A stretch of DNA of 64,000 nt from positions 71,477 to 135,476 of the forward strand of contig NZ_JNWQ01000035.1 of assembly GCF_000716875.1 (NCBI RefSeq). The letters are read 5' to 3'. Positions 1 through 8,065 of this stretch are shown here, in pieces (positions within the stretch are counted from its first letter, which is position 1; each line of letters opens with the position of its first letter). Source of the DNA: Streptomyces novaecaesareae (lineage in GTDB: Bacteria > Actinomycetota > Actinomycetes > Streptomycetales > Streptomycetaceae). Under the pieces are notes generated by a model that made no database searches, had not been told where the DNA came from, and saw only the letters and a program-made list of their open reading frames with translations. The position numbers were made by a program, and so were the translations under genes.

Positions 1-582
1 GGGGCCGTCGGCGGCGGTGAGGCCGGGCTTGGCGTCGTCCTGGCCGACGGCGTACCAGCCGGCGGTGGCCGCGACCAGCAGGGCGGTGCCGGCCATCACG
101 GCCTTGCCGTGACGTTTCTGCTTCACCTTGCGGCGCCGGCCGCGGGCGGCGGTCCTGGATCCCGCCACGGGGGCGGCGGCCGCCACCGGCACGACGGGGG
201 CGAGGGGCTCGGGCACGTACACCGGCTCCGGCTGGTAGGCCGGCTCGGGCGCGTACACCGACTCGGGCTGCTGGTGGAACGGCTCGGGCTGGTGGAACGG
301 CTCGGGCTGGTAGAGCGGCTCGGGCTCCTGGGGGAACTGCTCCGGCTCCGCCGCGTACGGCTGGAACGGCTGGTCGTACGGCTCGAAGTAGCCGTCAGGG
401 GTCTGCTGGTACGGCTGGTAGCCGCCCTGGCCGTACTCCTGCGGGGCCGGCTGCCCGTAGGCCTCGTAGGAGGTGTGCGGCTGCTCGTACGACTGCTCAT
501 ACGACTGCTGCGGCACCCCGTACCCCGGCTCCTGCATCGGCTGGTACGGCGGGTACTCGGTGGCGCGATGAGAACCGGACAT
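1..582 (-). CDS. N-terminal part of a membrane-anchored protein with Pro/Tyr/Gln-rich tail (runs off left edge)
   Basis: I do not recognise the family. The ATG is at 582 and the frame stays open to the window edge, giving 194 residues. Residues 1 to about 135 are low complexity, built from repeats of Tyr/Phe, Gln, Pro and Glu (PYQ, PEP and HQPEPF themes), so this part is probably disordered and cytoplasmic. A basic patch (RGRRRKVKQKRHGK) and a single hydrophobic stretch (AVMAGTALLVAATAGWYAV) follow near residues 160-180, as expected for a type II membrane anchor. A CAGGAT hexamer lies 7 nt before the ATG and a TTTACC hexamer 18 nt further up, with no clear ribosome binding site, so a leaderless transcript is possible. 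The functional domain would be in the missing C-terminal part. The gene is read in the same direction as mqnE but a strong hairpin separates them. Confidence 0.7.
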   Translation of the reverse strand, partial: MSGSHRATEYPPYQPMQEPGYGVPQQSYEQSYEQPHTSYEAYGQPAPQEYGQGGYQPYQQTPDGYFEPYDQPFQPYAAEPEQFPQEPEPLYQPEPFHQPEPFHQQPESVYAPEPAYQPEPVYVPEPLAPVVPVAAAAPVAGSRTAARGRRRKVKQKRHGKAVMAGTALLVAATAGWYAVGQDDAKPGLTAADGP

Positions 583-649
583 GCTGTCGATCCTGCCAAA
601 CGCCGTACCCGTTGGTAAACCCGGGTCGCGTGCGGAGGCCGTGAAGACG

Positions 650-684
650 CCGCCGCCCGGGCCGGAGGGCGGCCCGGGCGGCGG
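650..684 (-). terminator. GC hairpin after mqnE
   Basis: A perfect 15-bp inverted repeat (650-664 with 670-684, 5-nt loop) lies 26 nt beyond the mqnE stop codon. There is no T-tract, as is common for terminators in high-GC actinobacteria. Confidence 0.6.
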
Positions 685-709
685 GGAAGTCCGCAGGTCG
701 GACGGTGGG

Positions 710-1897
710 TCAGAGGCGCATCGCCTGCGGGGCCTCGCGGCGCATCGGGTCCGGGCCCTCGTACTCGCGGATGACCTCGTAGCGGGTGTTGCGCTCGACC
801 GGGCGGAAGCCGGCGTCGCGGATCAGGCCGAGCAGGTCGTCGCGGCCGAGCTTGTTCGGGGTGCCGAAGTTGTCCGCGTCGTGGGTGATCTTGTACTCGA
901 CCACCGAGCCGTCCATGTCGTCCGCGCCGTGGCTGAGCGCCAGCTGGGCGGTGGTGACGCCGTGCATCACCCAGAAGACCTTCACGTGCGGCACGTTGTC
1001 GAACAGCAGCCGGGAGACCGCGAAGGTCTTCAGCGCCTCGGCGCCGGTGGCCATCTCGGTGCGGGCCATCAGCCTGTTGCGCACGACGCCGTCCTTGGAG
1101 TCGTGGAAGTCGTGCTGGTAGCGCAGCGGGATGAAGACCTGGAAGCCGCCGGTCTCGTCCTGCAGCTCGCGCAGCCGCAGCACGTGGTCCACCCGGTGGC
1201 GGGGCTCCTCGATGTGGCCGTACAGCATGGTGGCCGGCGTCTTGAGGCCCTTGCTGTGCGCGAGGCGGTGGATCCGCGACCAGTCCTCCCAGTGGGTGTC
1301 GTGGTCGACGATGTGCTGCCGGACCTCCCAGTCGAAGATCTCCGCGCCGCCGCCGGTCAGCGACTCCAGGCCGGCGTCGATCAGCTCGTCCAGGATCTCG
1401 TCGGCGGACAGGCCGCTGATCTTCTCGAACCAGTGGATCTCGGTGGCGGTGAAGGCCTTCAGCGAGACGTTCGGCAGCGCCGCCTTCAGCTCCCGCAGCG
1501 AGCGCGGGTAGTAGCGCCACGGCAGGGTCGGGTGCAGGCCGTTGACGATGTGCAGCTCGGTGAGGGACTCCACCTCCATCGCCTTGGCGAGGCGGACGGC
1601 CTCCTCGATGCGCATCGTGTAGGCGTCCTTCTCGCCCGGCTTGCGCTGGAACGAGCAGTACGCGCAGGAGGCGCTGCACACGTTGGTCATGTTGAGGTGG
1701 CGGTTGACGTTGAAGTGGACGACGTCACCGTTCTTGCGCGTCCGCACGTGGTGGGCCAGGCCGCCCAGCCAGGCCAGGTCGTCGCTCTCGTAGAGCGCGA
1801 TCCCGTCCTCGCGGGTCAGCCGCTCACCCGCGTAGACCTTCGCCTCCAGCTCGCGCTTGAGCCCTGCGTCCATGCGGTGCCCCGCCTCCTCAGACAT
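710..1897 (-). CDS. mqnE: Aminofutalosine synthase MqnE (radical SAM)
   Basis: MqnE joins 3-[(1-carboxyvinyl)oxy]benzoate to the adenosyl radical of SAM and releases CO2 to give aminofutalosine, the second step of the futalosine route to menaquinone. The 395-residue protein carries the radical-SAM cluster motif CSASCAYC with cysteines 74, 78 and 81. The flanking N-terminal residues (VNRHLNMTNVCSASC) and the overall length fit MqnE better than its relative MqnC. Two starts are possible. The ATG at 1897 has AAGGA 6 nt upstream, while an ATG at 1873 (MDAGLKRE) has GAGGAGG about 11 nt upstream. Other late menaquinone genes (mqnM, mqnP, mqnL) lie within 10 kb on the same strand. Confidence in the family is high; the exact start is open. 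Confidence 0.95.
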   Translation of the reverse strand: MSEEAGHRMDAGLKRELEAKVYAGERLTREDGIALYESDDLAWLGGLAHHVRTRKNGDVVHFNVNRHLNMTNVCSASCAYCSFQRKPGEKDAYTMRIEEAVRLAKAMEVESLTELHIVNGLHPTLPWRYYPRSLRELKAALPNVSLKAFTATEIHWFEKISGLSADEILDELIDAGLESLTGGGAEIFDWEVRQHIVDHDTHWEDWSRIHRLAHSKGLKTPATMLYGHIEEPRHRVDHVLRLRELQDETGGFQVFIPLRYQHDFHDSKDGVVRNRLMARTEMATGAEALKTFAVSRLLFDNVPHVKVFWVMHGVTTAQLALSHGADDMDGSVVEYKITHDADNFGTPNKLGRDDLLGLIRDAGFRPVERNTRYEVIREYEGPDPMRREAPQAMRL

Positions 1898-1979
1898 TCG
1901 ATTCCTTGCCGGAACGAGCGTACGCCTATGCCGCAGGCAGCTCGGCGAGGGCGTCCGTCCCGGGGCGGTGGGGCCTGCC

Positions 1980-2942
1980 CTACGCCGAGAGCAGTTCCGC
2001 GAGCAGGGCGGGTTCGATGTTCCCGCCGCTGACCACGGCCGCCACCGCCTGGCCCCCGGTCTCGGCGGCGCGGTGGAAGTACGCGGCCGGGGCGACCGCG
2101 CCGGAGGGCTCGGCGACCAGCCGGCCGCGGCGGGCCAGCAGGGCGACGGTGGCGCGGATCTCGTCCTCGGTGACGGTGACGATGTCGTCCACGTAGGTGG
2201 TGATGTGCTCGTAGGGCAGCACGCCGACGGACGGGGTGCGCAGACCGTCCGCGATCGTCCGGTAGGTGTCGGCGACCGGCCACTCGACCCGGCGCCCGGA
2301 GCGCAGGCTCGCCTGCGCGTCGGCGGCCAGCTCGGGCTCCACCCCGATCACCCGGATGCCCGGGCGGGTGAGCTTGAGCGCGGCCGCCGTCCCGCCGATC
2401 AGACCGCCGCCGCTAACCGGCACCAGGACGGTGTCCAGCTCGGCCGGGGCGTCCTCGGCGATCTCCAGGCCGACCGTGCCCTGGCCCGCGATGACGAACG
2501 GATCGTCGTACGGCGGCACCCAGACGTAGCCGTGCCGCTCCGCCAGCTCGCCCGGCAGGGTGTCCCGCTCCGCCGGGGAGACCAGCACCACCTCGGCGCC
2601 GAACCCCCGGGTGGCCTCCACCTTCACCGCCGGCGAGGTGTCCGGCATCACGATCACGGCCTTGATGCCGAGGATCCGGGCCGCGTACGCCACCGCCTGC
2701 GCATGGTTGCCGCTCGACTGGGCGACCACGCCGCGGGCCCGCTCGTCCGCGGTGAGCGCGGCCAGCCGGTTGTAGGCGCCGCGGGTCTTGAAGGCCCCGG
2801 TCGGCTGGAGGTTCTCGGGCTTGAGCCAGAGCCGCCGCTCCCCCTCGGCCGCCCAGGGGGCGGGAACCAGCGGGGTGCGCACGGCGACCCCCGCGATCCG
2901 CTGCCGAGCGGCGCGCAGCTCCTCCAGACCGACCAGTGCCAT
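1980..2942 (-). CDS. Threonine/serine dehydratase, short catabolic type (PLP fold II)
   Basis: This PLP enzyme is predicted to deaminate threonine (and serine) to 2-oxobutyrate (and pyruvate). The 320 residues form a single fold-type II domain: the Schiff-base lysine is Lys52 in GAFKTRGA, the SSGNHAQ loop follows near residue 76, and the phosphate-binding SGGGLIGG lies near residue 177. There is no C-terminal ACT/regulatory domain, so it resembles catabolic TdcB-like enzymes or serine racemase-like proteins rather than biosynthetic IlvA. Its start is 3 nt from the stop of the upstream Lrp/AsnC regulator, which suggests a two-gene unit in which the amino-acid-responsive regulator controls an amino-acid-degrading enzyme. 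Serine racemase activity cannot be excluded from sequence. Confidence 0.87.
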   Translation of the reverse strand: MALVGLEELRAARQRIAGVAVRTPLVPAPWAAEGERRLWLKPENLQPTGAFKTRGAYNRLAALTADERARGVVAQSSGNHAQAVAYAARILGIKAVIVMPDTSPAVKVEATRGFGAEVVLVSPAERDTLPGELAERHGYVWVPPYDDPFVIAGQGTVGLEIAEDAPAELDTVLVPVSGGGLIGGTAAALKLTRPGIRVIGVEPELAADAQASLRSGRRVEWPVADTYRTIADGLRTPSVGVLPYEHITTYVDDIVTVTEDEIRATVALLARRGRLVAEPSGAVAPAAYFHRAAETGGQAVAAVVSGGNIEPALLAELLSA

Positions 2943-2945
2943 ACG

Positions 2946-3404
2946 TCACTCTCCTACAGGAGGAAGTTCACTCACCCGGTTCTCCCACTTCGTGGAGAGT
3001 ACGACGGTGGTGCGGGTCCGGGCCACGCCTTTCGTGCCCGAGATCCGCTTCACCACCGACTCCAGGCCGGCCACGTCGGCCACCCGGACCTTGAGCATGT
3101 AGGAGTCGTCACCCGCGATGAACCAGCAGTCCTCGACCTCGTTGAGGTCCTTCAGCCGGAACGCGACGTCCTCGTGGTCCGCGGCGTCCGTGAGCTGAAG
3201 GCCGATCAGGGCCGTGACGCCGAAGCCGAGCGAGGCCGGGTTGACCGTCGCGCGGTAGCCGGTGATGACCCCGGCCTGCTCCAGGCGGTTGATCCGGTCC
3301 GTGACGCTCGGGCCGGAGAGTCCGACCAGCCGGCCCAGCTCGGCGTAGGACGCACGGCCGTTCTCCCGGAGCGCCTGGATGAGCTGTCTGTCCACCGTGT
3401 CCAT
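2946..3404 (-). CDS. Lrp/AsnC family transcriptional regulator
   Basis: A winged-helix regulator of the feast/famine family. I take the ATG at 3404 (MDTVDRQLIQALREN), which places the canonical helix-turn-helix (YAELGRLVGLSGPSVTDRINRLEQAGVITGY) at the N-terminus and gives 152 residues, the normal family size. GGAAGGAC lies about 11 nt upstream. A longer reading to 3461 adds 19 unconserved residues. The C-terminal half is the RAM effector-binding/oligomerisation domain. It is transcribed with the threonine dehydratase 3 nt downstream. In S. coelicolor, as I recall, an Lrp gene also sits between mqnE and mqnM, so the regulator is an old member of this neighbourhood. The palindrome ATCCGGAT lies about 45 nt upstream and could be an autoregulatory site. 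Confidence 0.88.
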   Translation of the reverse strand: MDTVDRQLIQALRENGRASYAELGRLVGLSGPSVTDRINRLEQAGVITGYRATVNPASLGFGVTALIGLQLTDAADHEDVAFRLKDLNEVEDCWFIAGDDSYMLKVRVADVAGLESVVKRISGTKGVARTRTTVVLSTKWENRVSELPPVGE

Positions 3405-3523
3405 ATACCGTCCGCGTCCTTCCGAACCTCTCCAGACCCACAGATCATTATCCGGATTCAAAGGCGCCGTGCGCCGAAAGACCCGGATATCGCAGAGAAG
3501 ATACTCTCCCGCCCCCGGTCTCC

Positions 3524-4201
3524 TTACTCCCCCTCAGCAGATCCGGCTCCTCCGGCGTCGCTCCGGCGGGCAGCCGCCCCCAACTCCCCTTCCCAGCGCA
3601 GGTACAGGGAGTGCGGCACGCCGACGGCGTCCAGCACCCGTCCGGCCACGAAATCCACGAGTTCGCGCACGGTGGAGCCGCCGGCGTAGAAACCGGGCGA
3701 GGCGGGCAGCACGACCGCGCCCTGCGCGTCGAGTTCCACCAAGTGCTTCAACGTCACCCCGTTGAGTGGTGTCTCGCGCACGCACACGACGAGCGGACGG
3801 CGCTCCTTGAGGGTGACGCTGGCGACCCGCTGCAACAGGTCCTTGCTCAGGCCGAGCGCGATCCCGGCCACCGCGCCGGTGGTCGCGGGCACCACCAGCA
3901 TGCCCTTGGCGGGGTACGAGCCGCTGGACGGGCCGGCCGCGAAGTCCCCGGCGGGCCAGTAGCGAACGTCCTCCAGCCCGCTCTCGTCGACGGCCAGCCA
4001 GGCCGCCAGGTCCGTGCGCCAGTGGGCGTCCCGGAAGGAGATGCCGGTCTCGTCCAGGATGGTGAGCCGGGCGGCCCGGCTGACGACGAGGTCCACCGCC
4101 TCCCCGGCGGCCAGCAGCCCCCGGATCACCGAGGCCGCGTACGGCGTCCCCGACGCACCCGAGACCCCGACCACCCACGGCTGACGCTTCGCAGTTCCCA
4201 T
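3524..4201 (-). CDS. mqnM: UbiX-like flavin prenyltransferase (MqnM)
   Basis: UbiX-type enzymes attach a dimethylallyl group to FMN, making the prenylated flavin cofactor that UbiD-type decarboxylases need. The 225-residue protein has the flavoprotein N-terminus VVGVSGASGTPYAAS, the central KGMLVVPATTGAVAGIALGLSKDLLQR block, and the RRPLVVCVRETPLN segment typical of UbiX/Pad1. The C-terminal 25 residues (Ala/Gly/Glu) are extra. Its obvious partner here is the UbiD-like MqnL at 9804-11261, and in the futalosine pathway the pair removes the carboxylate from the prenylated 1,4-dihydroxy-6-naphthoate. The start at 4201 is 66 bp from the divergent cyclase-family gene. Confidence 0.9.
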   Translation of the reverse strand: MGTAKRQPWVVGVSGASGTPYAASVIRGLLAAGEAVDLVVSRAARLTILDETGISFRDAHWRTDLAAWLAVDESGLEDVRYWPAGDFAAGPSSGSYPAKGMLVVPATTGAVAGIALGLSKDLLQRVASVTLKERRPLVVCVRETPLNGVTLKHLVELDAQGAVVLPASPGFYAGGSTVRELVDFVAGRVLDAVGVPHSLYLRWEGELGAAARRSDAGGAGSAEGE

Positions 4202-4267
4202 GGGGCATTTCTATCCGGCTTCATCCGGCGCAGCCGCATCCGCGGTCACCCCTGGAAGGATGGGGGC

Positions 4268-5026
4268 ATGGCAGCGACCCTCGTCGACCTCACCCATCAG
4301 GTGACCACCGCGATGCCGGTCTACCCCGGCGATCCGGCCGTCCTGCTGGAGCCCGCGCTCACCACCGCCACCGCCGGGGTGAACGTGCTGGCCCTGCACC
4401 TCGGCTCTCAGTCCGGGACGCACGTGGACGCGCCGTACCACGTGGACGTGACCTGGCCGACCCTGGACGGGCTGCCGCTGGGGCGGTTCAGCGGCCCGGC
4501 CGTCGTCGCCGACCTGCGCGGGCTGGAGCCCCGGGCGGCTGTCACGCCCGAGCAGTTGGCGCCCGCGCTGGAGCGGGCCGCGGACTCCGGCGAGGGCACC
4601 GTACTGCTGCTGGCCACCGGCTGGGCCCGGCACTGGGGCACCGACGCCTACCTCGCCCACCCCAGCCTGACCCCGGAGGCCGCGGAGGCGATCGTCGCCG
4701 CCGGGGTGCGGACCGTCGGGGTGGACGCGCTGAGCGTCGATCCGACCCCCGACCCGGGCCCGGGCGACCGGGCGGTGGCGGCGCTGCTCGCCGACCTCAC
4801 CGACGAGCACGACGCACGCGACGAGGGCCCCGACGAGCCGTCGCTCGCCGCGCACCGGGTGCTGCTGGGGGCGCCCGGCGGCGGGGTGATCGCCGAGAAC
4901 CTGACCGACCTGCGGGCACTGCTGGAGGCACAGGAGGCCGGCCGCCCGGTGGAGGTCTCGCTGTTCCCGCTGCGGCTGGTCGCGGCGGACGGCGCACCGG
5001 TCCGGGCGGTGGCCCGACTGGGCTGA
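4268..5026 (+). CDS. Cyclase-family (kynurenine formamidase-like) metal-dependent hydrolase
   Basis: A 252-residue member of the cyclase/KynB superfamily (Pfam Cyclase). It opens with VDLTHQVTTAMPVYPGDP, and the metal-binding loop follows as SQSGTHVDAPYHV near residues 49-61. Family members normally read HxGTHxDxPxH; here the first histidine is replaced, while GTHVDAPYH keeps the remaining ligands. GGAAGGA stands 7 nt before the ATG. Possible roles are hydrolysis of N-formylkynurenine or of a polyketide-type cyclic amide or ester, but nothing in the neighbourhood fixes a substrate. The gene is divergent from mqnM and absent, as far as I recall, from the equivalent S. coelicolor region. Confidence 0.8.
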   Translation: MAATLVDLTHQVTTAMPVYPGDPAVLLEPALTTATAGVNVLALHLGSQSGTHVDAPYHVDVTWPTLDGLPLGRFSGPAVVADLRGLEPRAAVTPEQLAPALERAADSGEGTVLLLATGWARHWGTDAYLAHPSLTPEAAEAIVAAGVRTVGVDALSVDPTPDPGPGDRAVAALLADLTDEHDARDEGPDEPSLAAHRVLLGAPGGGVIAENLTDLRALLEAQEAGRPVEVSLFPLRLVAADGAPVRAVARLG

Positions 5027-5114
5027 TCCCGCACCGGCCCGCGCGCCGATCGCCGCCGCCCGGGCGATACTTGGTCTAGACCATCCCCCGGTGGCGCCAC
5101 TAGGCTGTCCGGCC

Positions 5115-5831
5115 ATGGCAGAGATCATCGGAGTGATCGAGCGACTCTGGCGCTACCCCGTGAAATCCACCGGCGGCGAGCGGCTCGACTCCGTCGAGGT
5201 GGACGAGCGCGGCCTCGCCGGCGACCGCCTCTACGCCGTCCGCGACGCGGCCGGGAAGCTCGGCTCCGGCAAGAACACCCGCCGCTTCCGCCGGATGGAC
5301 GGCCTGCTCCGCCTCTCCGCCCGCCTCGGCCACCGGATCGACGGCCCCGAACTGTTCGACCCGCTCGGCCGCCCGGTCGACCGGCCGACCGCCTTCCTGC
5401 GCGCCTACCTCCAACGCGAGGACGTCGAACTCGCCCGCGAGGACGCCGTTTCGCACTTCGACCGGCTGCCGGTCAGCGTGCTCACCACCGCCACCCTGGA
5501 CTGGGTCCGCGAGGCCGCCCCCTTCGCCGCCGTCGACGAGCGCCGGTTCCGCCCCAACATCGTGCTGCGCACCCCGCCCGGCACCCCGCCCTTCGTCGAG
5601 GACGACTGGTTCGGCCGCCAGGCCCGCGGCGAGGCCCCCGGCAGCGCCCGGCTCGCCTTCGTCACCTCCAGCGAGCGCTGCGCGATGGCCGGCGCCCCGC
5701 AGCCCGGACTGCCGCACGCGCCCGAGATCCTCAAGGCCATCGCGCACGCCCACGACGGCCGCCTCGACGCCCTCGCCGAGGTCGCCGCCCCGGGCCGCCT
5801 CCGCGTCGGCGACCGGCTGACGCTGCACTGA
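5115..5831 (+). CDS. MOSC-domain protein (molybdenum cofactor sulfurase C-terminal type)
   Basis: The 238-residue protein starts with a MOSC_N beta-barrel (IERLWRYPVKSTGGERLDSVEVDERGLAGDRLYAV) followed by the MOSC domain with the conserved RFRPNIVL block and TSSERCAM, whose cysteine is the likely sulfur-carrying or ligand residue. Such proteins usually transfer sulfur to molybdenum cofactor or reduce N-hydroxylated substrates. The start at 5115 is chosen because TAGGCT (5101-5106) lies 8 nt before the ATG with no ribosome binding site, the layout of a leaderless transcript. An upstream in-frame ATG at 5091 would cross that hexamer. It is read in the same direction as the cyclase-family gene, 88 nt downstream of it, but probably from its own promoter. 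Confidence 0.85.
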   Translation: MAEIIGVIERLWRYPVKSTGGERLDSVEVDERGLAGDRLYAVRDAAGKLGSGKNTRRFRRMDGLLRLSARLGHRIDGPELFDPLGRPVDRPTAFLRAYLQREDVELAREDAVSHFDRLPVSVLTTATLDWVREAAPFAAVDERRFRPNIVLRTPPGTPPFVEDDWFGRQARGEAPGSARLAFVTSSERCAMAGAPQPGLPHAPEILKAIAHAHDGRLDALAEVAAPGRLRVGDRLTLH

Positions 5832-5864
5832 CACACCGTCAACTGCCGCTGTGCGCAGGGCCTC

Positions 5865-6653
5865 TCAGTCCTGCCCGGGTTCCGGGAGGGCGACCGCCCG
5901 CAGGTAGGAGTCGACGAAGAGGTCGATGGCCCCCTCCAGGGAGGGCAGCCCGGCGCCGAAGGCGGGTTCGAGCACCGGGCGCAGCAGCAGGTGGGTGATC
6001 AGCGGGCCGAGCAGCAGCTGGATCAGCACCGGGAAGGGCAGCGGTCGCAGCCGCCCGGCCTCGATGTGCGGCTGCAGCAGCCGGTTGAGGCCGCCGTACG
6101 TCCGCGGCAGGTTCGCCGCCATCATCCGGGCGGCGGGGCCGTCCGGGCGGCTGAACAGGTCGGCGAAGACGGCCGGGACGATCCGGGGCTCCTCGGCGAA
6201 GGACGCGGCGAAGGTCTCGTAGAGCGCCCGGACGGTGTCGTCCAGGCGATCCGGCGGGTCGGCTGCGAGCGCCTCCAGGTCCGGCAGCGGGCCGTACTGG
6301 CCGAAGACGGCGGCGAGCAGGCCGTCCCGCCCCTCGAAGACGGTGTGCAGGCTGGGCAGCGAGCACCCGGCCCGGTCGGCGACGGCGTCCAGGGTGATTC
6401 CGGCCAGGCCGCGCTCGGCGACCAGCAGGGCCGCCGCCTCGATCGCGCGCTCGCGCACCGGCGGCCGTCCGCCCGGGTCGACGCCCGCCCGCCGGACGGC
6501 CTCGTCCAGTGCCGCCCGGGAGCCGCCGATCCGGCGCAGCAGTGTGCTGCGGGAGATGCCGGCCGCCGTGGCGATCGCCGTCAGCGGGACGTCGGCGACG
6601 TCCTGGCCCCGCTCCTTCGCCGCCGCGAGGGCGGCCGCCACCAGATCCTTCAT
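5865..6653 (-). CDS. TetR-like regulator with two tandem N-terminal HTH units
   Basis: The 262-residue protein contains two helix-turn-helix units. Residues about 22-55 (VPLTAIATAAGISRSTLLRRIGG) look like one, and residues about 68-112 form a standard TetR_N domain (AIEAAALLVAERGLAGITL then AVADRAGCSLPSLHTVF). The remainder is an alpha-helical ligand-binding domain. Ordinary TetR proteins are about 200 residues with a single HTH. ATG codons exist at 6653 and 6662; I chose the shorter form. The gene is divergent from the flavin monooxygenase at 6765 and the gap holds a perfect 19-bp palindrome, so it probably represses that gene and possibly itself. The ligand is unknown. Confidence 0.85.
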   Translation of the reverse strand: MKDLVAAALAAAKERGQDVADVPLTAIATAAGISRSTLLRRIGGSRAALDEAVRRAGVDPGGRPPVRERAIEAAALLVAERGLAGITLDAVADRAGCSLPSLHTVFEGRDGLLAAVFGQYGPLPDLEALAADPPDRLDDTVRALYETFAASFAEEPRIVPAVFADLFSRPDGPAARMMAANLPRTYGGLNRLLQPHIEAGRLRPLPFPVLIQLLLGPLITHLLLRPVLEPAFGAGLPSLEGAIDLFVDSYLRAVALPEPGQD

Positions 6654-6670
6654 GTGGAGCATCGTACTAC

Positions 6671-6693
6671 TTGACACCTGAGACGGTTCCATA
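6671..6693 (+). promoter_or_regulatory. Candidate promoter of the monooxygenase gene
   Basis: TTGACA (6671-6676) is followed after 15 nt by a TAGAGT-like -10. The spacer is shorter than the usual 16-18 nt, so the assignment is tentative. It lies between the divergent TetR and monooxygenase genes. Confidence 0.35.
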
Positions 6694-6725
6694 GAGTCTG
6701 TTAATGCAAGTTCCACACGGACGGT

Positions 6726-6744
6726 GATCGGTCGAACACCGATC
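6726..6744. promoter_or_regulatory. Perfect 7-5-7 palindrome, candidate TetR operator
   Basis: GATCGGT (6726-6732) and ACCGATC (6738-6744) form perfect 7-bp arms around CGAAC. The site lies 20 nt upstream of the monooxygenase start and downstream of its putative promoter, a typical place for a repressor roadblock. The divergent tandem-HTH regulator is the natural candidate to bind it. Confidence 0.55.
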
Positions 6745-6764
6745 GACAGTGAAGGGAGACGGCC

Positions 6765-7988
6765 ATGAGCGTCGTGATCTCCGGGGGCGGACCGGCCGGA
6801 ATGATGCTGGGCCTGGTACTGGCCCGCGCGGGCGTCGAGGTGACGGTGCTGGAGAAGCACGGGGACTTCCTGCGCGACTTCCGCGGCGACACGGTCCACG
6901 CGTCCACCGTGCGGCTGATGGACGAACTCGGCCTGGGCCGCGGGTTCGCCGCGCTGCCGCAGAGCAGGCTCGGCAACCTGGTGGTGACGGTGCCCGGCGT
7001 CGGCCCCGTCAAGCTGAGCTCCTTCGACCGGCTGCGCGCGCCGTACGACCACGTCGCGATGATCCCGCAGTGGGACCTGCTGAACTTCCTCGTCGCGCAG
7101 GCGCAGCGGGAGCCCACCTTCACGGTGCGGATGAACACCGAGGCGACCGGCCTGCTCCGGGAGCGCGGCCGGGTCGTCGGCGTGCGGTACCGCACCCGGG
7201 ACGGCGAGGAGGGCGAGCTGCGCGCCGCGCTCACCGTCGCCGCCGACGGACGGCACTCCACCCTGCGCCGGGAGGCCGGGCTGGTGCCCGAGGAGTACCC
7301 GGTGCCCTTCGACACCTGGTGGTTCCGGCTCCCCCGGCACGCCCACGAGCGGGACGTGCCGCCCAACCTCGTCCCCGGCTTCGGGCGCGGCGACATGGCG
7401 CTGAGCCTGACCCGGGACGACTACTTCCAGATCGCCTACTTCCGCACCAAGGGCGCCGACCCGCAGCTGCGTGCCGAGGGCATCGAGCGCTTCCGCGAGC
7501 GGATCGCCCTGCTGCTGCCCCAGTACGCGGACCGGGTCGACCAGTTGGCGAGCCTGGACGACGTCCACCTGCTCGACGTCAGGCTCAACCGGCTGGACCG
7601 CTGGTACCAGGACGGCCTGCTGCTGATCGGCGACGCCGCCCACGCGATGTCCCCGGCCGGCGGGGTGGGCATCAACCTCGCCATCCAGGACGCCGTCGCC
7701 GCCGCCACCCTGCTCGCCGAACCACTGCGGCGCGGCCGCCCGACCGTCGCGGCCCTGGCCCGCGTCCAGCGCCGCCGGTGGCGGCCCACCGTGATCGTGC
7801 AACGCATGCAACGGGTCCTGCACGGCGTGATGTTCGAGCCCGTGCTCACCGGCCGCCGGGTCGGCCCGCCGACCCGCCTGGCGCTGCTCGCCCGGTACGT
7901 CCCCGGCTTCCGGCTGCTGCTCTCCCGCATGGTCGCCTTCGGCCCGCTCCCCGAGCACGCCCCGGCCTTCGCCCGGCGCGACGGCTGA
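6765..7988 (+). CDS. FAD-dependent group A monooxygenase
   Basis: A 407-residue aromatic-hydroxylase type flavoprotein. The Rossmann motif GGGPAGMMLG is at residues 7-16, the NAD(P)H/FAD-linked DG motif appears as VAADGRHSTLRRE near residue 163, and the ribityl-binding GD motif is LLIGDAAHAMSPAGGVGIN with Asp290. All three signatures are intact, so the enzyme is probably active on a small aromatic or lipophilic substrate. Related enzymes inactivate rifamycins or tetracyclines or hydroxylate polyketides, but the sequence alone does not choose between them. GAAGGGAG lies upstream of the ATG. It is divergent from the tandem-HTH TetR gene and followed after 77 nt by an alpha/beta hydrolase, giving a plausible inducible xenobiotic-response unit. 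Confidence 0.9.
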   Translation: MSVVISGGGPAGMMLGLVLARAGVEVTVLEKHGDFLRDFRGDTVHASTVRLMDELGLGRGFAALPQSRLGNLVVTVPGVGPVKLSSFDRLRAPYDHVAMIPQWDLLNFLVAQAQREPTFTVRMNTEATGLLRERGRVVGVRYRTRDGEEGELRAALTVAADGRHSTLRREAGLVPEEYPVPFDTWWFRLPRHAHERDVPPNLVPGFGRGDMALSLTRDDYFQIAYFRTKGADPQLRAEGIERFRERIALLLPQYADRVDQLASLDDVHLLDVRLNRLDRWYQDGLLLIGDAAHAMSPAGGVGINLAIQDAVAAATLLAEPLRRGRPTVAALARVQRRRWRPTVIVQRMQRVLHGVMFEPVLTGRRVGPPTRLALLARYVPGFRLLLSRMVAFGPLPEHAPAFARRDG

Positions 7989-8065
7989 TCCCCGCCCGCA
8001 CCGGTCCGCCGGAATCCCCCGGCCCGCCCGTTCGGACGGGCCGGCCGGCGGGAACGACCCACGGC

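Noticed and set aside
581..2032. 483-residue open frame antisense to mqnE
   Set aside because: Low-complexity Val/Leu/Gly/Arg composition typical of the shadow of a high-GC gene; mqnE on the other strand has clear motifs.
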